Assembly (NCBI RefSeq): GCF_017652985.1
Contig: NZ_JAGGDJ010000016.1
Coordinates: forward strand, 61,288 to 125,287
From: Paenibacillus artemisiicola
Lineage (GTDB): Bacteria > Bacillota > Bacilli > Paenibacillales > Paenibacillaceae
Length of the DNA: 64,000 nt
Direction: 5' to 3'
The position numbers and the translations under genes were made by a program. Under the pieces are notes generated by a model. It was given only the letters and a program-made list of their open reading frames with translations, did not search any database and was not told the origin of the DNA. This document shows positions 44,549 through 53,443 of the stretch, piece after piece. The number at the start of each line of letters is the position of its first letter. Within the stretch, counting starts at the first letter, position 1.

Positions 44549-44570
44549 GGCCTTCCTGCGCCGGAAGGCC
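44549..44570 (+). other. Leader hairpin of the permease operon
   Basis: Perfect 8-bp stem ggccttcc/ggaaggcc with a 6-nt loop near the predicted transcript start. No T-run follows, so it is more likely a 5' stabilising hairpin than an attenuator. Confidence 0.6.
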
Positions 44571-44600
44571 CATTCAAGAGAGACTGGAGAATTTCCTATC

Positions 44601-45680
44601 GTGAAAACCTTGTCGCATTCCCCTCGGCACGACGCGCCGGATGGCGCGCTGCCGGATCATGGCACGCAGCCGAAACGCCTTCATTCCCGGCCCAAGACCG
44701 CCGTCGCGGTCCTCTTCTTCGGCTTGCTCGCGCTCGTGGCCGGCGTCGGTATTTCCGTCTCGTTCGGCGCGGCGGACATCGGCTTCCTGACGGTATGGGA
44801 AGCGGTCTTCCGCTATCATCCGGACTTGACCTCGCATCAGATCATCCGGGAGCTCCGCCTTCCGCGGGTGCTCGGCTGCGTCATGGTCGGCTTGTGCTTC
44901 GGCGTGTCCGGGGCGATCATGCAGGGCATGACGCGCAACCCGCTCGCGGATTCGGGACTGCTCGGCCTGAACGCGGGCGCGGGCTTCGCGCTCGCGATCT
45001 GCTTCGCCTTCTTCCCGGGGCTGCCGTACGGGTATCTAATCCTGTTCTCGTTCGTCGGCGCCGCGCTCAGCGCCGTTGTCGTCTTCTCGCTCGGCTCCCT
45101 CGCGAAGGGCGGGCTGACGCCGGTCCGGCTCGTGCTCGCCGGGGTGACGCTGACCGCGCTCCTGACGGCGTTCAGCGAAGGGCTGCAGCTCTATTTCCGC
45201 ATCGGCCAAGACATGGCCTTCTGGTTCGCCGGGGGCGTCGCGGGGACGAGATGGACGCATCTTAAAATCATGGCCCCGTGGATCGGCCTCGCCTTGGCCG
45301 GCGCGATCGCGCTCTCGCGGTCCGTCACGCTGCTCAGCCTCGGCGAGGACGTCGCCAAGGGACTCGGGCTGCGCTCCGGCCCCGTGAAGGCTGCTTGCAC
45401 GATCATCGTCGTCGTGCTGGCCGGATCGGCCGTGTCGGTCGTCGGCGCGGTCTCTTTCGTCGGCTTGCTCGCGCCGCACGTGGCGCGCAAGCTCGTCGGC
45501 ATCGACTACCGGTGGATCATTCCGGCGTCGGGCGTGCTCGGCGCGGTGCTGGTCACGTTCGCGGACCTGGCCGCGCGCACCGTCCGCCCGCCGTACGAGA
45601 CGCCGATCGGGGCGTTGATCGCGCTCATCGGGGTTCCTTTCTTCCTCTACCTTGCGAACAAGGAAAGGAGGGAGCTGTAG
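44601..45680 (+). CDS. FecCD-family iron-siderophore ABC transporter permease
   Basis: 359 residues with a cytoplasmic N-terminal extension of about 32 residues and about ten transmembrane helices. FecCD signatures: LRLPRVLGCVMVGLCFGVSGAIMQGMTRNPLADSGLLGLNAGAGFAL, RLVLAGVTLTALLTAFSEGLQLYF, GLGLRSGPVKA (ATPase-contact loop) and VVGAVSFVGLLAPHVARKLVG. GTG start with GGAG about 13 nt upstream. First gene of a two-permease operon behind a Fur-controlled promoter. The product should pair with the next gene as a heterodimer; no ATPase gene is linked. Confidence 0.95.
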   Translation: MKTLSHSPRHDAPDGALPDHGTQPKRLHSRPKTAVAVLFFGLLALVAGVGISVSFGAADIGFLTVWEAVFRYHPDLTSHQIIRELRLPRVLGCVMVGLCFGVSGAIMQGMTRNPLADSGLLGLNAGAGFALAICFAFFPGLPYGYLILFSFVGAALSAVVVFSLGSLAKGGLTPVRLVLAGVTLTALLTAFSEGLQLYFRIGQDMAFWFAGGVAGTRWTHLKIMAPWIGLALAGAIALSRSVTLLSLGEDVAKGLGLRSGPVKAACTIIVVVLAGSAVSVVGAVSFVGLLAPHVARKLVGIDYRWIIPASGVLGAVLVTFADLAARTVRPPYETPIGALIALIGVPFFLYLANKERREL

Positions 45681-46715
45681 ATGCGCGCCTATGAACCGTC
45701 CGCAACGGAGCTGCGCAAGCGCAAACGCAACGCGCTGACCGTCATCGTGCTCCTCGCTTTGATCGCCCTGGCGTTCGTGCTCAGCATGGACACCGGCTTC
45801 ATCCGGCTCTCGCCGCTCGATCTGCTGCGCACGCTGTTCGGCGCCGGCACCGATCAGCAGCATCTCATCCTGTTCGACTTCCGCCTTCCTCGGATCGTCA
45901 TCTCGATCCTGATCGGGGCCGGCCTCGCCGTCTCCGGCTGCGTGCTGCAGGCGATCTCCCGCAACGCGCTCGCCGACCCCGGCATTCTCGGCATCAACGC
46001 CGGCGCGGGGCTCGCCGTGCTCGTGTTCGTCGCCTTCTACTCGTCGGCCGCGGCGGCGCCCGCGTTCGTGCTGCCGGTCTTGGCATGGATCGGCGCCGGC
46101 GGCGCGGCGCTGATCGTGTTCGCCATCTCGTACCGCCGGCACCGGGGCTTATCCTCGAACCGCCTGCTGATGAACGGGATTGCGATCAACTCCGGCATCT
46201 CGGCGCTCACGATCGTCATCTCGCTGCGGTTGAACCCGGATCAGTTCCAGTTCGTCGCGACCTGGATGGCCGGGAGCATCTGGGGCAAGGACTGGAGCAC
46301 CGTGCTGGCGCTGCTGCCGTTCATCGTCGTCCTGCTGCCGTTCGTGTTCTACAAGGCGCACACGGCGAACGTGCTGAACCTCGGCAGCTTCACGGCGACG
46401 GGGCTCGGCGCGGCCGTGGGCCGCGAGCAGATCCTGCTGCTCGCGGCGGCGGTCGGCCTCGCGGGTTCGTGCGTCGCGGTCAGCGGCAGCATCGGCTTCG
46501 TGGGGCTCATCACGCCGCACTTGGCGCGCCGGCTCGTCGGCGCCCGCTATCAGATCCTGCTGCCGACGACCGCGCTCGCGGGCGCGCTGCTCGTGCTCGT
46601 GGCCGATACGCTCGGCCGGTGGATGCTGCAGCCGTCGGAGATTCCGGCCGGCCTCGTCGTCGCCGTCATCGGCGCGCCGTACTTCCTGTACCTGCTCGTC
46701 CGTTCCAAAAACTAG
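45681..46715 (+). CDS. FecCD-family iron-siderophore ABC transporter permease
   Basis: 344 residues, about nine or ten transmembrane helices. FecCD signatures: FRLPRIVISILIGAGLAVSGCVLQAISRNALADPGILGINAGAGLAV, RLLMNGIAINSGISALTIVISL, GLGAAVGREQ and SGSIGFVGLITPHLARRLVG. The ATG directly abuts the stop of the first permease gene, whose last codons contain the AAAGGAGGGAG ribosome site, so the two are translationally coupled. Partner of the preceding permease and probably of the divergent binding protein. Confidence 0.95.
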   Translation: MRAYEPSATELRKRKRNALTVIVLLALIALAFVLSMDTGFIRLSPLDLLRTLFGAGTDQQHLILFDFRLPRIVISILIGAGLAVSGCVLQAISRNALADPGILGINAGAGLAVLVFVAFYSSAAAAPAFVLPVLAWIGAGGAALIVFAISYRRHRGLSSNRLLMNGIAINSGISALTIVISLRLNPDQFQFVATWMAGSIWGKDWSTVLALLPFIVVLLPFVFYKAHTANVLNLGSFTATGLGAAVGREQILLLAAAVGLAGSCVAVSGSIGFVGLITPHLARRLVGARYQILLPTTALAGALLVLVADTLGRWMLQPSEIPAGLVVAVIGAPYFLYLLVRSKN

Positions 46716-46828
46716 CCTTGTATGGATGAGAAGAGCTTGCTTCGTTCATTTTCCGTTCATAATCGGCGGGTAACCTTGATCTCGAAACGCGAGATGGGAA
46801 CCCGCCGCGGCATGGCCATGCCGAAGGC

Positions 46829-46864
46829 GCCCGCGCGCTTCCCGATAAGCACGCGGGCTTTTTG
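46829..46864 (+). terminator. Terminator of the permease operon
   Basis: gcccgcg (46829-46835) pairs with cgcgggc (46852-46858), with an inner gctt/aagc stem, followed by tttttg. Confidence 0.88.
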
Positions 46865-46947
46865 TCTTTCGGCGGCCGTCGACCGGCGCAACTCGTCCGG
46901 GGCTGCGGGCTTCACGGAAACGAAATAATTTTGACAGTTAATTTAAA

Positions 46948-46976
46948 TTGACAGTCACTCTTATTTTGAATACACT
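46948..46976 (+). promoter_or_regulatory. Promoter of the MFS/TetR operon with direct repeats
   Basis: TTGACA (46948-46953) and TACACT (46971-46976) with a 17-bp spacer. A second TTGACAGTTA copy starts at 46931, 17 bp upstream of the TTGACAGTCA at 46948; the pair may be a binding site for the TetR protein encoded in the same operon (inferred). Confidence 0.7.
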
Positions 46977-47012
46977 CTCACTTAGACGCGCGAAAGCGAG
47001 GAGGGCAAGGTT

Positions 47013-48554
47013 TTGACACGTACCAACAATAAAGCACTGATCGTGATCGGGCTCATTATCGGGATTATTTTCTCGGAGCTGGACGAGACGGTCGTCAGCA
47101 CCGCCATGCCGACGATTATCCGGGATTTGAACGGATTGTCGCTGTACGGCTGGGTGGCCGGCATTTACATGCTGACGATGACGTCCTTCATGCCGATTCT
47201 CGGCAAACTGGCCGACCTGTACGGCCGCAAGAAAATTTATATGCTCAGCATGGGGCTGTTCATCGCCGGCTCGATCGTGAGCGGCTTCGCGGAAAACATG
47301 CCCGTGCTGCTGCTCGGGCGCGGCATTCAGGGGATCGGCGCCGGCGGCCTGATGCCGCTCGCGATGGTTATCTTCGGGGATACGTTCACCGTGGAGGAGC
47401 GGGCGAAGACGCAGGGGATCTTCGGCGCGATCATGTTCGTGCCGCAGCTGCTCGGTCCGCTGCTGGGCGGTTATCTGACGGAGCATATCTCGTGGCACTG
47501 GATTTTCTGGGTCAACATTCCGGTCGGCGTCCTCGCGGCCATTGTGCTGTCGGCGGGGCTGAAGGAATCCAAAGGCAACAAGAACGCCAGCATCGACTGG
47601 GCGGGCGCGTTCCTGCTCGTCGGCGCCATCGTGGCGCTGCTGCTGACGCCGGTGCTGCACGAGACGGAGGGCTACGCCTGGAGCTCGCCGGCGCTGATCG
47701 GCCTGTGGGCGGCCGGCGGCCTGCTGCTGCTCGTCTTCGTCTTCGTGGAGCTGAAGGCGAAGGAGCCGATTCTGCCGATGCATCTCTTCAAGAACCGGAC
47801 GTTCGTCGTCCTGTCGCTGATCGTGTTCACGCTCGTCTGCGGCGTCATGGGCTCGTTCGCGTCGTTCCCGTTCTTCGCTCAGAACGTGCTCGGCCTGACG
47901 CCGATCGCGTCCGGCTATCTGACGCTGCCGCTCATGGTCGGCGCCGTGCTGTCGAGCGTCGTGTCGGGACGGCTCATGACGAAAGTGCCGTACCGCAACA
48001 TTTTCGTCGTCTCCATGCTGCTGCCGGCGCTGGCTTTCTTCCTGATGACCGGCGTCGACATGCATACCAAGATTATCGCGCTCGTCGGCTGCTTCGTTAT
48101 TTTGGGCCTCGGGTTCGGGGTGCTGTTCAACAACAACCTGATCGTGCAGGAGTCGGTCGCGAAGGAAAACAGCGGCGTCGCGCTGACGTCCGTCACGCTG
48201 TTCCAGTCGTTCGGCATGACGATCGGCGTCAGCATCTTCGGCAGCCTGCTCGCGGCCAAGATCTCGTCGGGCATCGGCGAGCTGGCCGGCAAGGTGCCCG
48301 CGGACGCCGCGCAGGAGCTCGGCCGCGCCGCCCAGGGCGGCATTCCGAAAGGGCTTGACCCGACGCTCGTCGAGCAGATCAAAGGCGTGTTCTCGGCGGC
48401 GTTCCAGCATCTGTACTGGGTGTCGTTCGCGTTCGCCCTGCTCGTCGTCGTCGTCTGCCTGTTCCTGAAGCGCGAGGTGCTGACGATGTCGTCCAAGGAG
48501 AAGGAGCAGCAGCAGGCGGAAAGCGCCGGCGCGGCGCTGGATACGCAAAGCTGA
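47013..48554 (+). CDS. MFS drug/proton antiporter, DHA2 (14-TM) family
   Basis: 513 residues with 14 predicted membrane helices. The TTG start has GGAGG 8 nt upstream. Motifs: LDETVVSTAMPTIIRDL in helix 1 (motif D1), GKLADLYGRKKIYM (motif A), LLLGRGIQGIGAGGLMPLAMVIFGDTF (motif B) and GPLLGGYLTEHISWHWIFWVNIPVG (motif C), as in EmrB/LfrA/QacA-type exporters. It forms an operon with the TetR gene 36 bp downstream, which probably represses it. Substrates cannot be predicted. Confidence 0.95.
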   Translation: MTRTNNKALIVIGLIIGIIFSELDETVVSTAMPTIIRDLNGLSLYGWVAGIYMLTMTSFMPILGKLADLYGRKKIYMLSMGLFIAGSIVSGFAENMPVLLLGRGIQGIGAGGLMPLAMVIFGDTFTVEERAKTQGIFGAIMFVPQLLGPLLGGYLTEHISWHWIFWVNIPVGVLAAIVLSAGLKESKGNKNASIDWAGAFLLVGAIVALLLTPVLHETEGYAWSSPALIGLWAAGGLLLLVFVFVELKAKEPILPMHLFKNRTFVVLSLIVFTLVCGVMGSFASFPFFAQNVLGLTPIASGYLTLPLMVGAVLSSVVSGRLMTKVPYRNIFVVSMLLPALAFFLMTGVDMHTKIIALVGCFVILGLGFGVLFNNNLIVQESVAKENSGVALTSVTLFQSFGMTIGVSIFGSLLAAKISSGIGELAGKVPADAAQELGRAAQGGIPKGLDPTLVEQIKGVFSAAFQHLYWVSFAFALLVVVVCLFLKREVLTMSSKEKEQQQAESAGAALDTQS

Positions 48555-48590
48555 TACCTGCTAAAATAGGGGGAAAGAGGTGATGCGGCC

Positions 48591-49256
48591 ATGACCCCGG
48601 ACCATCCGGAATACGCGAAGCTCGGACTGCGCGAGAAGAAAAAACTGAAAACCCGCCGGACGCTGCAGCAGCAGGGAATCCGTCTCTTCCGCGAGCAGGG
48701 CTACGCCGCGACGACGATCGAACAGATCGCCGAGGCGAGCGAGATCTCGCCGAGCACGTTCTTCCGCTACTTCCCGACGAAGGAAGCGCTCGTGCTCGAA
48801 GACGACGACGACCCGCTCATGGTCGAAGCGTTCCTGAGGCAGCCCGCGGAGCTGACGCCGATCCAGGCGTTCCGCGCCGCTTTGCGGGAAGGCTTCTCTT
48901 CAATGGCCGCGGAGGAGAAGGAAGGCCTTGCCGAGCGGATCAAGCTATTGATTCAAGTGCCCGAGCTGCGAGCCGCCTCGCTCATGCAAATGAACGAAAC
49001 GCTGCTGATGATTGCGCGGCTGGCGGCGAAGCGGACGGACCGTCCGGAGAATGATTTCGAAATCGTCCTGTTCGCCGGGTCCATCATGGGGGCGATGATG
49101 GCCGTGCAGCTGTACTGCGCGGACCACCCGGAAGCCGATTTCATCGAAGTCGTCGACCGGGCGATGGCGCGGTACGAAGCGGGCCAGCCGCTGGGGACGC
49201 TCGGCCGCGAGGAAGGCGGGACCGGAGCCGGAGCGGCGGACTCCGGTCGGCGATAA
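48591..49256 (+). CDS. TetR/AcrR-family transcriptional regulator
   Basis: 221 residues. The helix-turn-helix is KTRRTLQQQGIRLFREQGYAATTIEQIAEASEISPSTFFRYFPTKEALV, a classic TetR motif, followed by an acidic EDDDDP turn and a helical ligand-binding domain. AAAGAGGTG precedes the ATG. Second gene of the MFS exporter operon, so autoregulation plus exporter control is the simplest model. A Gly/Ala tail ends the protein. Confidence 0.92.
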   Translation: MTPDHPEYAKLGLREKKKLKTRRTLQQQGIRLFREQGYAATTIEQIAEASEISPSTFFRYFPTKEALVLEDDDDPLMVEAFLRQPAELTPIQAFRAALREGFSSMAAEEKEGLAERIKLLIQVPELRAASLMQMNETLLMIARLAAKRTDRPENDFEIVLFAGSIMGAMMAVQLYCADHPEADFIEVVDRAMARYEAGQPLGTLGREEGGTGAGAADSGRR

Positions 49257-49288
49257 GCCGCATTAAGCCGTTTTGGGCGGCGCATACT

Positions 49289-49337
49289 AAAGACGATCGT
49301 TTTTCGGCATTCGGCCGGAGAGCGGTCGTCTTTTTCG
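49289..49337 (+). terminator. Terminator of the MFS/TetR operon
   Basis: aaagacgatcg (49289-49299) pairs with cggtcgtcttt (49323-49333) with one G-U pair, then ttcg. Confidence 0.82.
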
Positions 49338-49387
49338 TCGTCATGGTTTGTTTAGTGAACCGTTCATGTCGGGATATATAAAATAGA

Positions 49388-49434
49388 CAAAATATACTTA
49401 TTTTGTTTACATAGATTAATGCGCGTGATATAGT
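49388..49434 (+). promoter_or_regulatory. Promoter with upstream dyad for the SDR gene
   Basis: TTTACA (49406-49411) and TATAGT (49429-49434) with a 17-bp spacer. Just upstream is a perfect dyad CAAAATA-tact-TATTTTG (49388-49405), a candidate operator. The transcript would carry a leader of about 185 nt (49440-49624), GC-rich and structured-looking, with no riboswitch class recognised. Confidence 0.72.
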
Positions 49435-49624
49435 AAGGGGGCTGCCGGACCTGTAACCGCGACCCCTCGGCTTCCCGGGACGCCGGGCGGATGGGAAGGC
49501 ATGTCCGAAGCTCCGGGGCGGATAGCCCGGTGCAGCGCCGCGAATGACATCGATCCCTGGCCCAAGCACATGCGGAATCGGCGCCCGCTCAGACGGGACG
49601 TTCACTTACAAGGAGGTTATCTTC

Positions 49625-50593
49625 ATGACGAATAGCTCCACCTATACCCCTACCCCGCAAGCCCCGATCCATTCGGGCTTCGGACCGGCCTCGACCGCGC
49701 TGGAGGTCGCCCGCGGCCTCGATCTAAGCGGCAAAGTCGCCATCGTAACCGGCGGCCACTCCGGCCTCGGCCTGGAAACGACGCGGGCGCTGGCGAAAGC
49801 CGGCGCGACCGTGATCGTGGCCGCGCGTTCCCCGGAACAGGCGGCAACGGCGCTGGCCGACATCCCGAATACGGAAGCGGATACGCTGGACTTGATGGAT
49901 CCGGTATCCATCGACGCGTTCGCGGAGCGCTTCCTGTCCTCCGGCCGGCCGCTCCACATCCTAATCGCCAACGCCGGCATCATGGCGCCTCCGCTCGCGC
50001 GCGACGAGCGCGGTTATGAATCGCAGTTCGCGACCAACCATCTCGGGCACTTCCAGCTGACGCTGCGCCTGTGGCCGGCGCTCAAGCGCGCGGGCGGCGC
50101 GCGCGTCGTGTCGCTGTCGTCCGCGGGCATCCGCTTCGGCGGCGTCGACTTCGAGGATCCGAACTTCGAGCGGCGGGACTACGACAAGTGGAAGGCGTAC
50201 GGCCAGTCGAAATCGGCCAACGCCCTGTTCGCCGTCGAGCTCGACAAGCGGGGATTCGCCGACGGCATTCGCGCGTTCTCCGTGCATCCGGGCAGGATCG
50301 CGACGGAGCTGGCGCGCTTCTTGTCCGAGCAGGAGCGCGCGATCGGCGGCGACTACAAGACGACGGAGCAAGGCGCGGCCACGAGCGCATGGTGCGCGGT
50401 CAGCCCGCAATTGGACGGCAAAGGCGGCGTCTACTGCCTGGATTGCGATATCGCCGAACCGATCGGCGAGTTTACCTTGAACGGCGTCGGCCAAATGCTG
50501 CAGGGCGTGCTGCCCTGGGCGGTCGACCCCGCAATGGCGGAGCGGTTATGGACCTTGAGCGAGGACATGACCGGCGTGAAGCTGCCGGGCTGA
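49625..50593 (+). CDS. Short-chain dehydrogenase/reductase
   Basis: 322 residues; AAGGAGG lies 8 nt before the ATG. Classical SDR motifs: TGGHSGLGLET (cofactor loop), ANAGIMAPPL (NAG), VVSLSSAGIRFGG (catalytic Ser) and YGQSKSANALFAVEL (Tyr-x3-Lys). The ATNHLGHFQLT and SVHPGRIATEL blocks place it near the WW-domain oxidoreductase/retinol-dehydrogenase-like SDRs common in bacteria. An N-terminal extension of about 35 residues precedes the Rossmann fold. Monocistronic with its own promoter and terminator. Confidence 0.93.
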   Translation: MTNSSTYTPTPQAPIHSGFGPASTALEVARGLDLSGKVAIVTGGHSGLGLETTRALAKAGATVIVAARSPEQAATALADIPNTEADTLDLMDPVSIDAFAERFLSSGRPLHILIANAGIMAPPLARDERGYESQFATNHLGHFQLTLRLWPALKRAGGARVVSLSSAGIRFGGVDFEDPNFERRDYDKWKAYGQSKSANALFAVELDKRGFADGIRAFSVHPGRIATELARFLSEQERAIGGDYKTTEQGAATSAWCAVSPQLDGKGGVYCLDCDIAEPIGEFTLNGVGQMLQGVLPWAVDPAMAERLWTLSEDMTGVKLPG

Positions 50594-50679
50594 TTCGAAC
50601 CGTTCCTTTATACGGTCTGCCAAGCCCAAATCGAGCCCTGGCCTAATCGGCGTCCACCATCCCAACACGGCAATAAGCG

Positions 50680-50722
50680 GCGGCCGCGATCCGGAACTTT
50701 CCGGGTCGCGGCCGCTGTTTTT
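50680..50722 (+). terminator. Terminator of the SDR gene
   Basis: 15-bp stem: gcggccgcgatccgg (50680-50694) with ccgggtcgcggccgc (50701-50715), one G-U pair, 6-nt loop, then tgttttt. Confidence 0.9.
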
Positions 50723-50852
50723 CGTGGCTCGGCTTCCGCTTCCCCGGCATCGAAAAACTTCATGCAAAATGCCATTCTTGATGACACTGCGCAAACAGTT
50801 GGGCCTTATTATTGAGTGATGGCTTCGGGCGAAGCCGGGAAGGTGGTGCAGG

Positions 50853-51881
50853 GTGGGGGCGATCCGAAGGTTGGCGTCGCCGGCGCTGAAGGTTGCGCTG
50901 GTCGCGCTCGTTGTCTTCTTCGTCGTGCGGAACGTTCCGCTGAAGCTGTCCGATATGGAATCGTTCCTCGCGCATGCCAGCGTGCAATTCTACGCGTCCA
51001 TGCTGGTGTTTTCGTTCTTCCTCATGCTGCAGGCCGGCATTTGGGTGCTGATCGTCAACGCGGCGGGAGCGGAAGCGGTCCGCAGGAAAGCCGGCGTCAG
51101 GCTGGGGCTGCTGCAAGGATTGCGGATTTTCATCGACTCGCAGTTTGCCAAGTACCTGCCCGGCGGCTTCTGGAATTACGCGGGCCGGGTCGTGCTCGCT
51201 TCCCGGGCCGGCGTCCCGCTGGATGCCCAGCTGTCTTCCATCGTGTACGAAAATGTCCTGCTCGTGTCAGCGGCGCTCTGCTATGCGTTGATTCTGCTGG
51301 TCAGTTTGAATATTGCTCCGGTGTTGTGCATCGTTGCCGTTCTCGCGGCGTTCGCGCTGGCATACGTCTATTACGACAGGAGCTTGGCCTTGGTCCGCCG
51401 GCTGTTCGCGGTCGCCTCCCGGTGGCGGCTGCTGCGGCGCGCGGCCGCGAAGTTCTCGGCCATCGCCGGAACGAACGCCTCCGATGCCGTGCCCGAAGGC
51501 GAAGCGGGAACGGGCGCGGTCCTGTCGCGCAACCGGTTTTTCGGGTATTTGATCTGTTTTCTCGGCAGCCACTTCATTATGGGCATCGCGTTCTGGATGC
51601 TGACGAACAGCTTCGGCCGCGGCAGCATCGGGATCGCTTACGCCGCCGGCACGTTCGCCACCGCGTGGCTGCTCGGCCTGTTCAGTCCGCTTCCTGGCGG
51701 ACTCGGGGTCCGGGAAGGCTTTCTGGTTTATTTTCTGTCGCTCCGGCTCGGCGCCGAGACGGCGCTTTATATTTCGGTCATCGCGCGGTTGTGGAACATG
51801 ATGGCGGAAGTGATGTTTTGGGCCGTCGTGCGGGCGGCCGGCTATTTGACGAGAAGGGTGAGGTCCTATGACGAAGCGTAG
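50853..51881 (+). CDS. Flippase-like (UPF0104/LPG synthase TM-region family) membrane protein
   Basis: 342 residues, about eight transmembrane helices. GTG start with AAGGTGG 6 nt upstream. Family-typical blocks: FIDSQFAKYLPGGFWNYAGRVVLASRAGVPLDAQLSSIVYENVLLV and, near the C terminus, LLGLFSPLPGGLGVREGFLVYFLSLRLGAETALYISVIARLWNMMAEVMFWAV. The family contains the flippase half of MprF and many small relatives tied to glycolipid or glycan export. Its 3' end overlaps the downstream glycosyltransferase by 14 bp, implying translational coupling and a joint role. Confidence 0.85.
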   Translation: MGAIRRLASPALKVALVALVVFFVVRNVPLKLSDMESFLAHASVQFYASMLVFSFFLMLQAGIWVLIVNAAGAEAVRRKAGVRLGLLQGLRIFIDSQFAKYLPGGFWNYAGRVVLASRAGVPLDAQLSSIVYENVLLVSAALCYALILLVSLNIAPVLCIVAVLAAFALAYVYYDRSLALVRRLFAVASRWRLLRRAAAKFSAIAGTNASDAVPEGEAGTGAVLSRNRFFGYLICFLGSHFIMGIAFWMLTNSFGRGSIGIAYAAGTFATAWLLGLFSPLPGGLGVREGFLVYFLSLRLGAETALYISVIARLWNMMAEVMFWAVVRAAGYLTRRVRSYDEA

Positions 51882-53079
51882 AAAAATCGTTCTCGTAACA
51901 GGCGTGTTCCCGCCGGGCATCGGCGGCATGCAGAATTACTACTACAACCTGGCGCTGCACAGCAAGCATGACATGACCGTGGTCGCGCCGGAATATCCGG
52001 AGAGCGATGCCTTCGATAACGGACTGCCGTTTCGGATTTCGCGCGGGGCGTTCATGCGCAACGAAAGCGTGGACGTCACGAGCTGGGGCCGCCTGCTGCG
52101 CCAGGTCCGCCGGACGATGAAGAGCGAGGAACCGGACGTGACGATCTACGGCTACGTGCTGATCGGCTTTATCGGCCTGCTGCTTCGGACCCTCGGCGGC
52201 CGGCGCTACGTCATTTCGACGCACGGGATGGATATGCTCATGTTCCGGCGGTTCGTCGGGCTGAACGCCGTCGTGAAGCTGATCTTGCGCAAGGCCGACG
52301 GCGTGCTGACGAACAGCCTGTTCACGAAGAAGCTGGTGGAGGATTACGGCGTCGATCCGCGCCGGATCGGTCTCGTCAATCCCGGCGTCGAGCGCGTCTA
52401 CGAGAAGCAGGAGCCGGACGCGGAGCTGATCCGCCGGCACGGGCTGGAAGGGAAGCACGTCATCCTGTCGGTCGGCCGGCTGGTCACGCGCAAGGGCCAT
52501 GATCGCGTCATCGAATCGATGCCCGCGATCCTGCGAGAGATTCCGAACGCCGTCTACGTGATTGTCGGGGACGGGCCCGACCGGGAGCGCCTCGGGCAGC
52601 TGGCCCGGGCGAAGGGCGTGGCGGACGCGGTGATCTTCGTCGGCAGCGTCAGCGGCAGCGAGCAGGTGAACGACTACTACAACCTGTCGCACCAATTCAT
52701 CATGGTCAGCCGGGAGCTGGAACGCGGCGACGCGGAAGGCTTCGGCATCGTCTACCTGGAAGCCGCGTCCGCGGGCGTGCCGGTCATCGCCGGCCGCTCT
52801 GGCGGCGCGTCGGAGGCGGTGCTTGACGGAGAGACGGGCCTGCTCGTCGATCCGGCGTCCGTGGCCGACATCGCGGCCGGCGTCGTCCGGCTCGCGCGCG
52901 ACACGGCGCTGCGGGAGCGGCTCGTGCGCGCCGGCTACAAACGCGCCAAGACGGAGTTCCAGCACGAGGTGCTCGCGGAGGGCTTCGACCGCTACATCGG
53001 CCGGATCTGCTCGCTGCCGGCCCCGGGCATGGCGCGCCGCCGGCTCGCGAGGGAATCCGCGCGCGAGAACGCGCGGTAG
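51868..53079 (+). CDS. GT4-family glycosyltransferase
   Basis: 403 residues. The GT-B fold has an N-terminal VLVTGVFPPGIGGMQNYYYNLALHS and the C-terminal donor domain ILSVGRLVTRKGHDRVIESMPAI, YVIVGDGPDRERL, VIFVGSVSGSEQVNDYYNLSHQFIMVS and the E-x7-E motif EGFGIVYLEAASAGVPVIAGRSGGASEAV. It resembles PimB/PimC-like mannosyltransferases. It starts inside the preceding flippase-like gene, so the pair probably builds and translocates a glycolipid or glycan. The lipid acceptor and sugar are unknown. Confidence 0.93.
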   Translation: MTKRRKIVLVTGVFPPGIGGMQNYYYNLALHSKHDMTVVAPEYPESDAFDNGLPFRISRGAFMRNESVDVTSWGRLLRQVRRTMKSEEPDVTIYGYVLIGFIGLLLRTLGGRRYVISTHGMDMLMFRRFVGLNAVVKLILRKADGVLTNSLFTKKLVEDYGVDPRRIGLVNPGVERVYEKQEPDAELIRRHGLEGKHVILSVGRLVTRKGHDRVIESMPAILREIPNAVYVIVGDGPDRERLGQLARAKGVADAVIFVGSVSGSEQVNDYYNLSHQFIMVSRELERGDAEGFGIVYLEAASAGVPVIAGRSGGASEAVLDGETGLLVDPASVADIAAGVVRLARDTALRERLVRAGYKRAKTEFQHEVLAEGFDRYIGRICSLPAPGMARRRLARESARENAR

Positions 53080-53443
53080 CGCGGACGGAGCCGCGGGGCT
53101 TGGCCGTGTGGCTGCTCGCGCGGCGGCAGACGCGCCGCCGGCTGCGGCTTGCGTGGATCGCGGCGCTATCGGCGGGCCGCGTTTGGGGCCTCGGGGGAGC
53201 GGGGGCGGCCGGGACGCGGCGGGAGAAGCGCCTGGCTGGGCTGGCCCCGCGAGATAGCGGCGCCGTGGCTTGGTGGCCGGCGAGATAACGGCTTGCACGG
53301 GGCGCGGCGTTGCCGGTGGCCCGCGTTTGGGGCGGCCGGGATGCGGCGGAGAAGCGCCGGGCTGGGCGGAGCTGGCGAAGTGGCGGCGCGTGCCCGGCTG
53401 GCTTTCGGCACCGTGGTCACTTGCCTTATGGTAAGTGGCTCGG

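Noticed and set aside
49440..49620. Cobalamin, TPP or T-box riboswitch in the SDR leader
   Set aside because: No conserved box of these classes could be matched; the ccgcg fragment resembling a T-box core lacks the rest of the motif.
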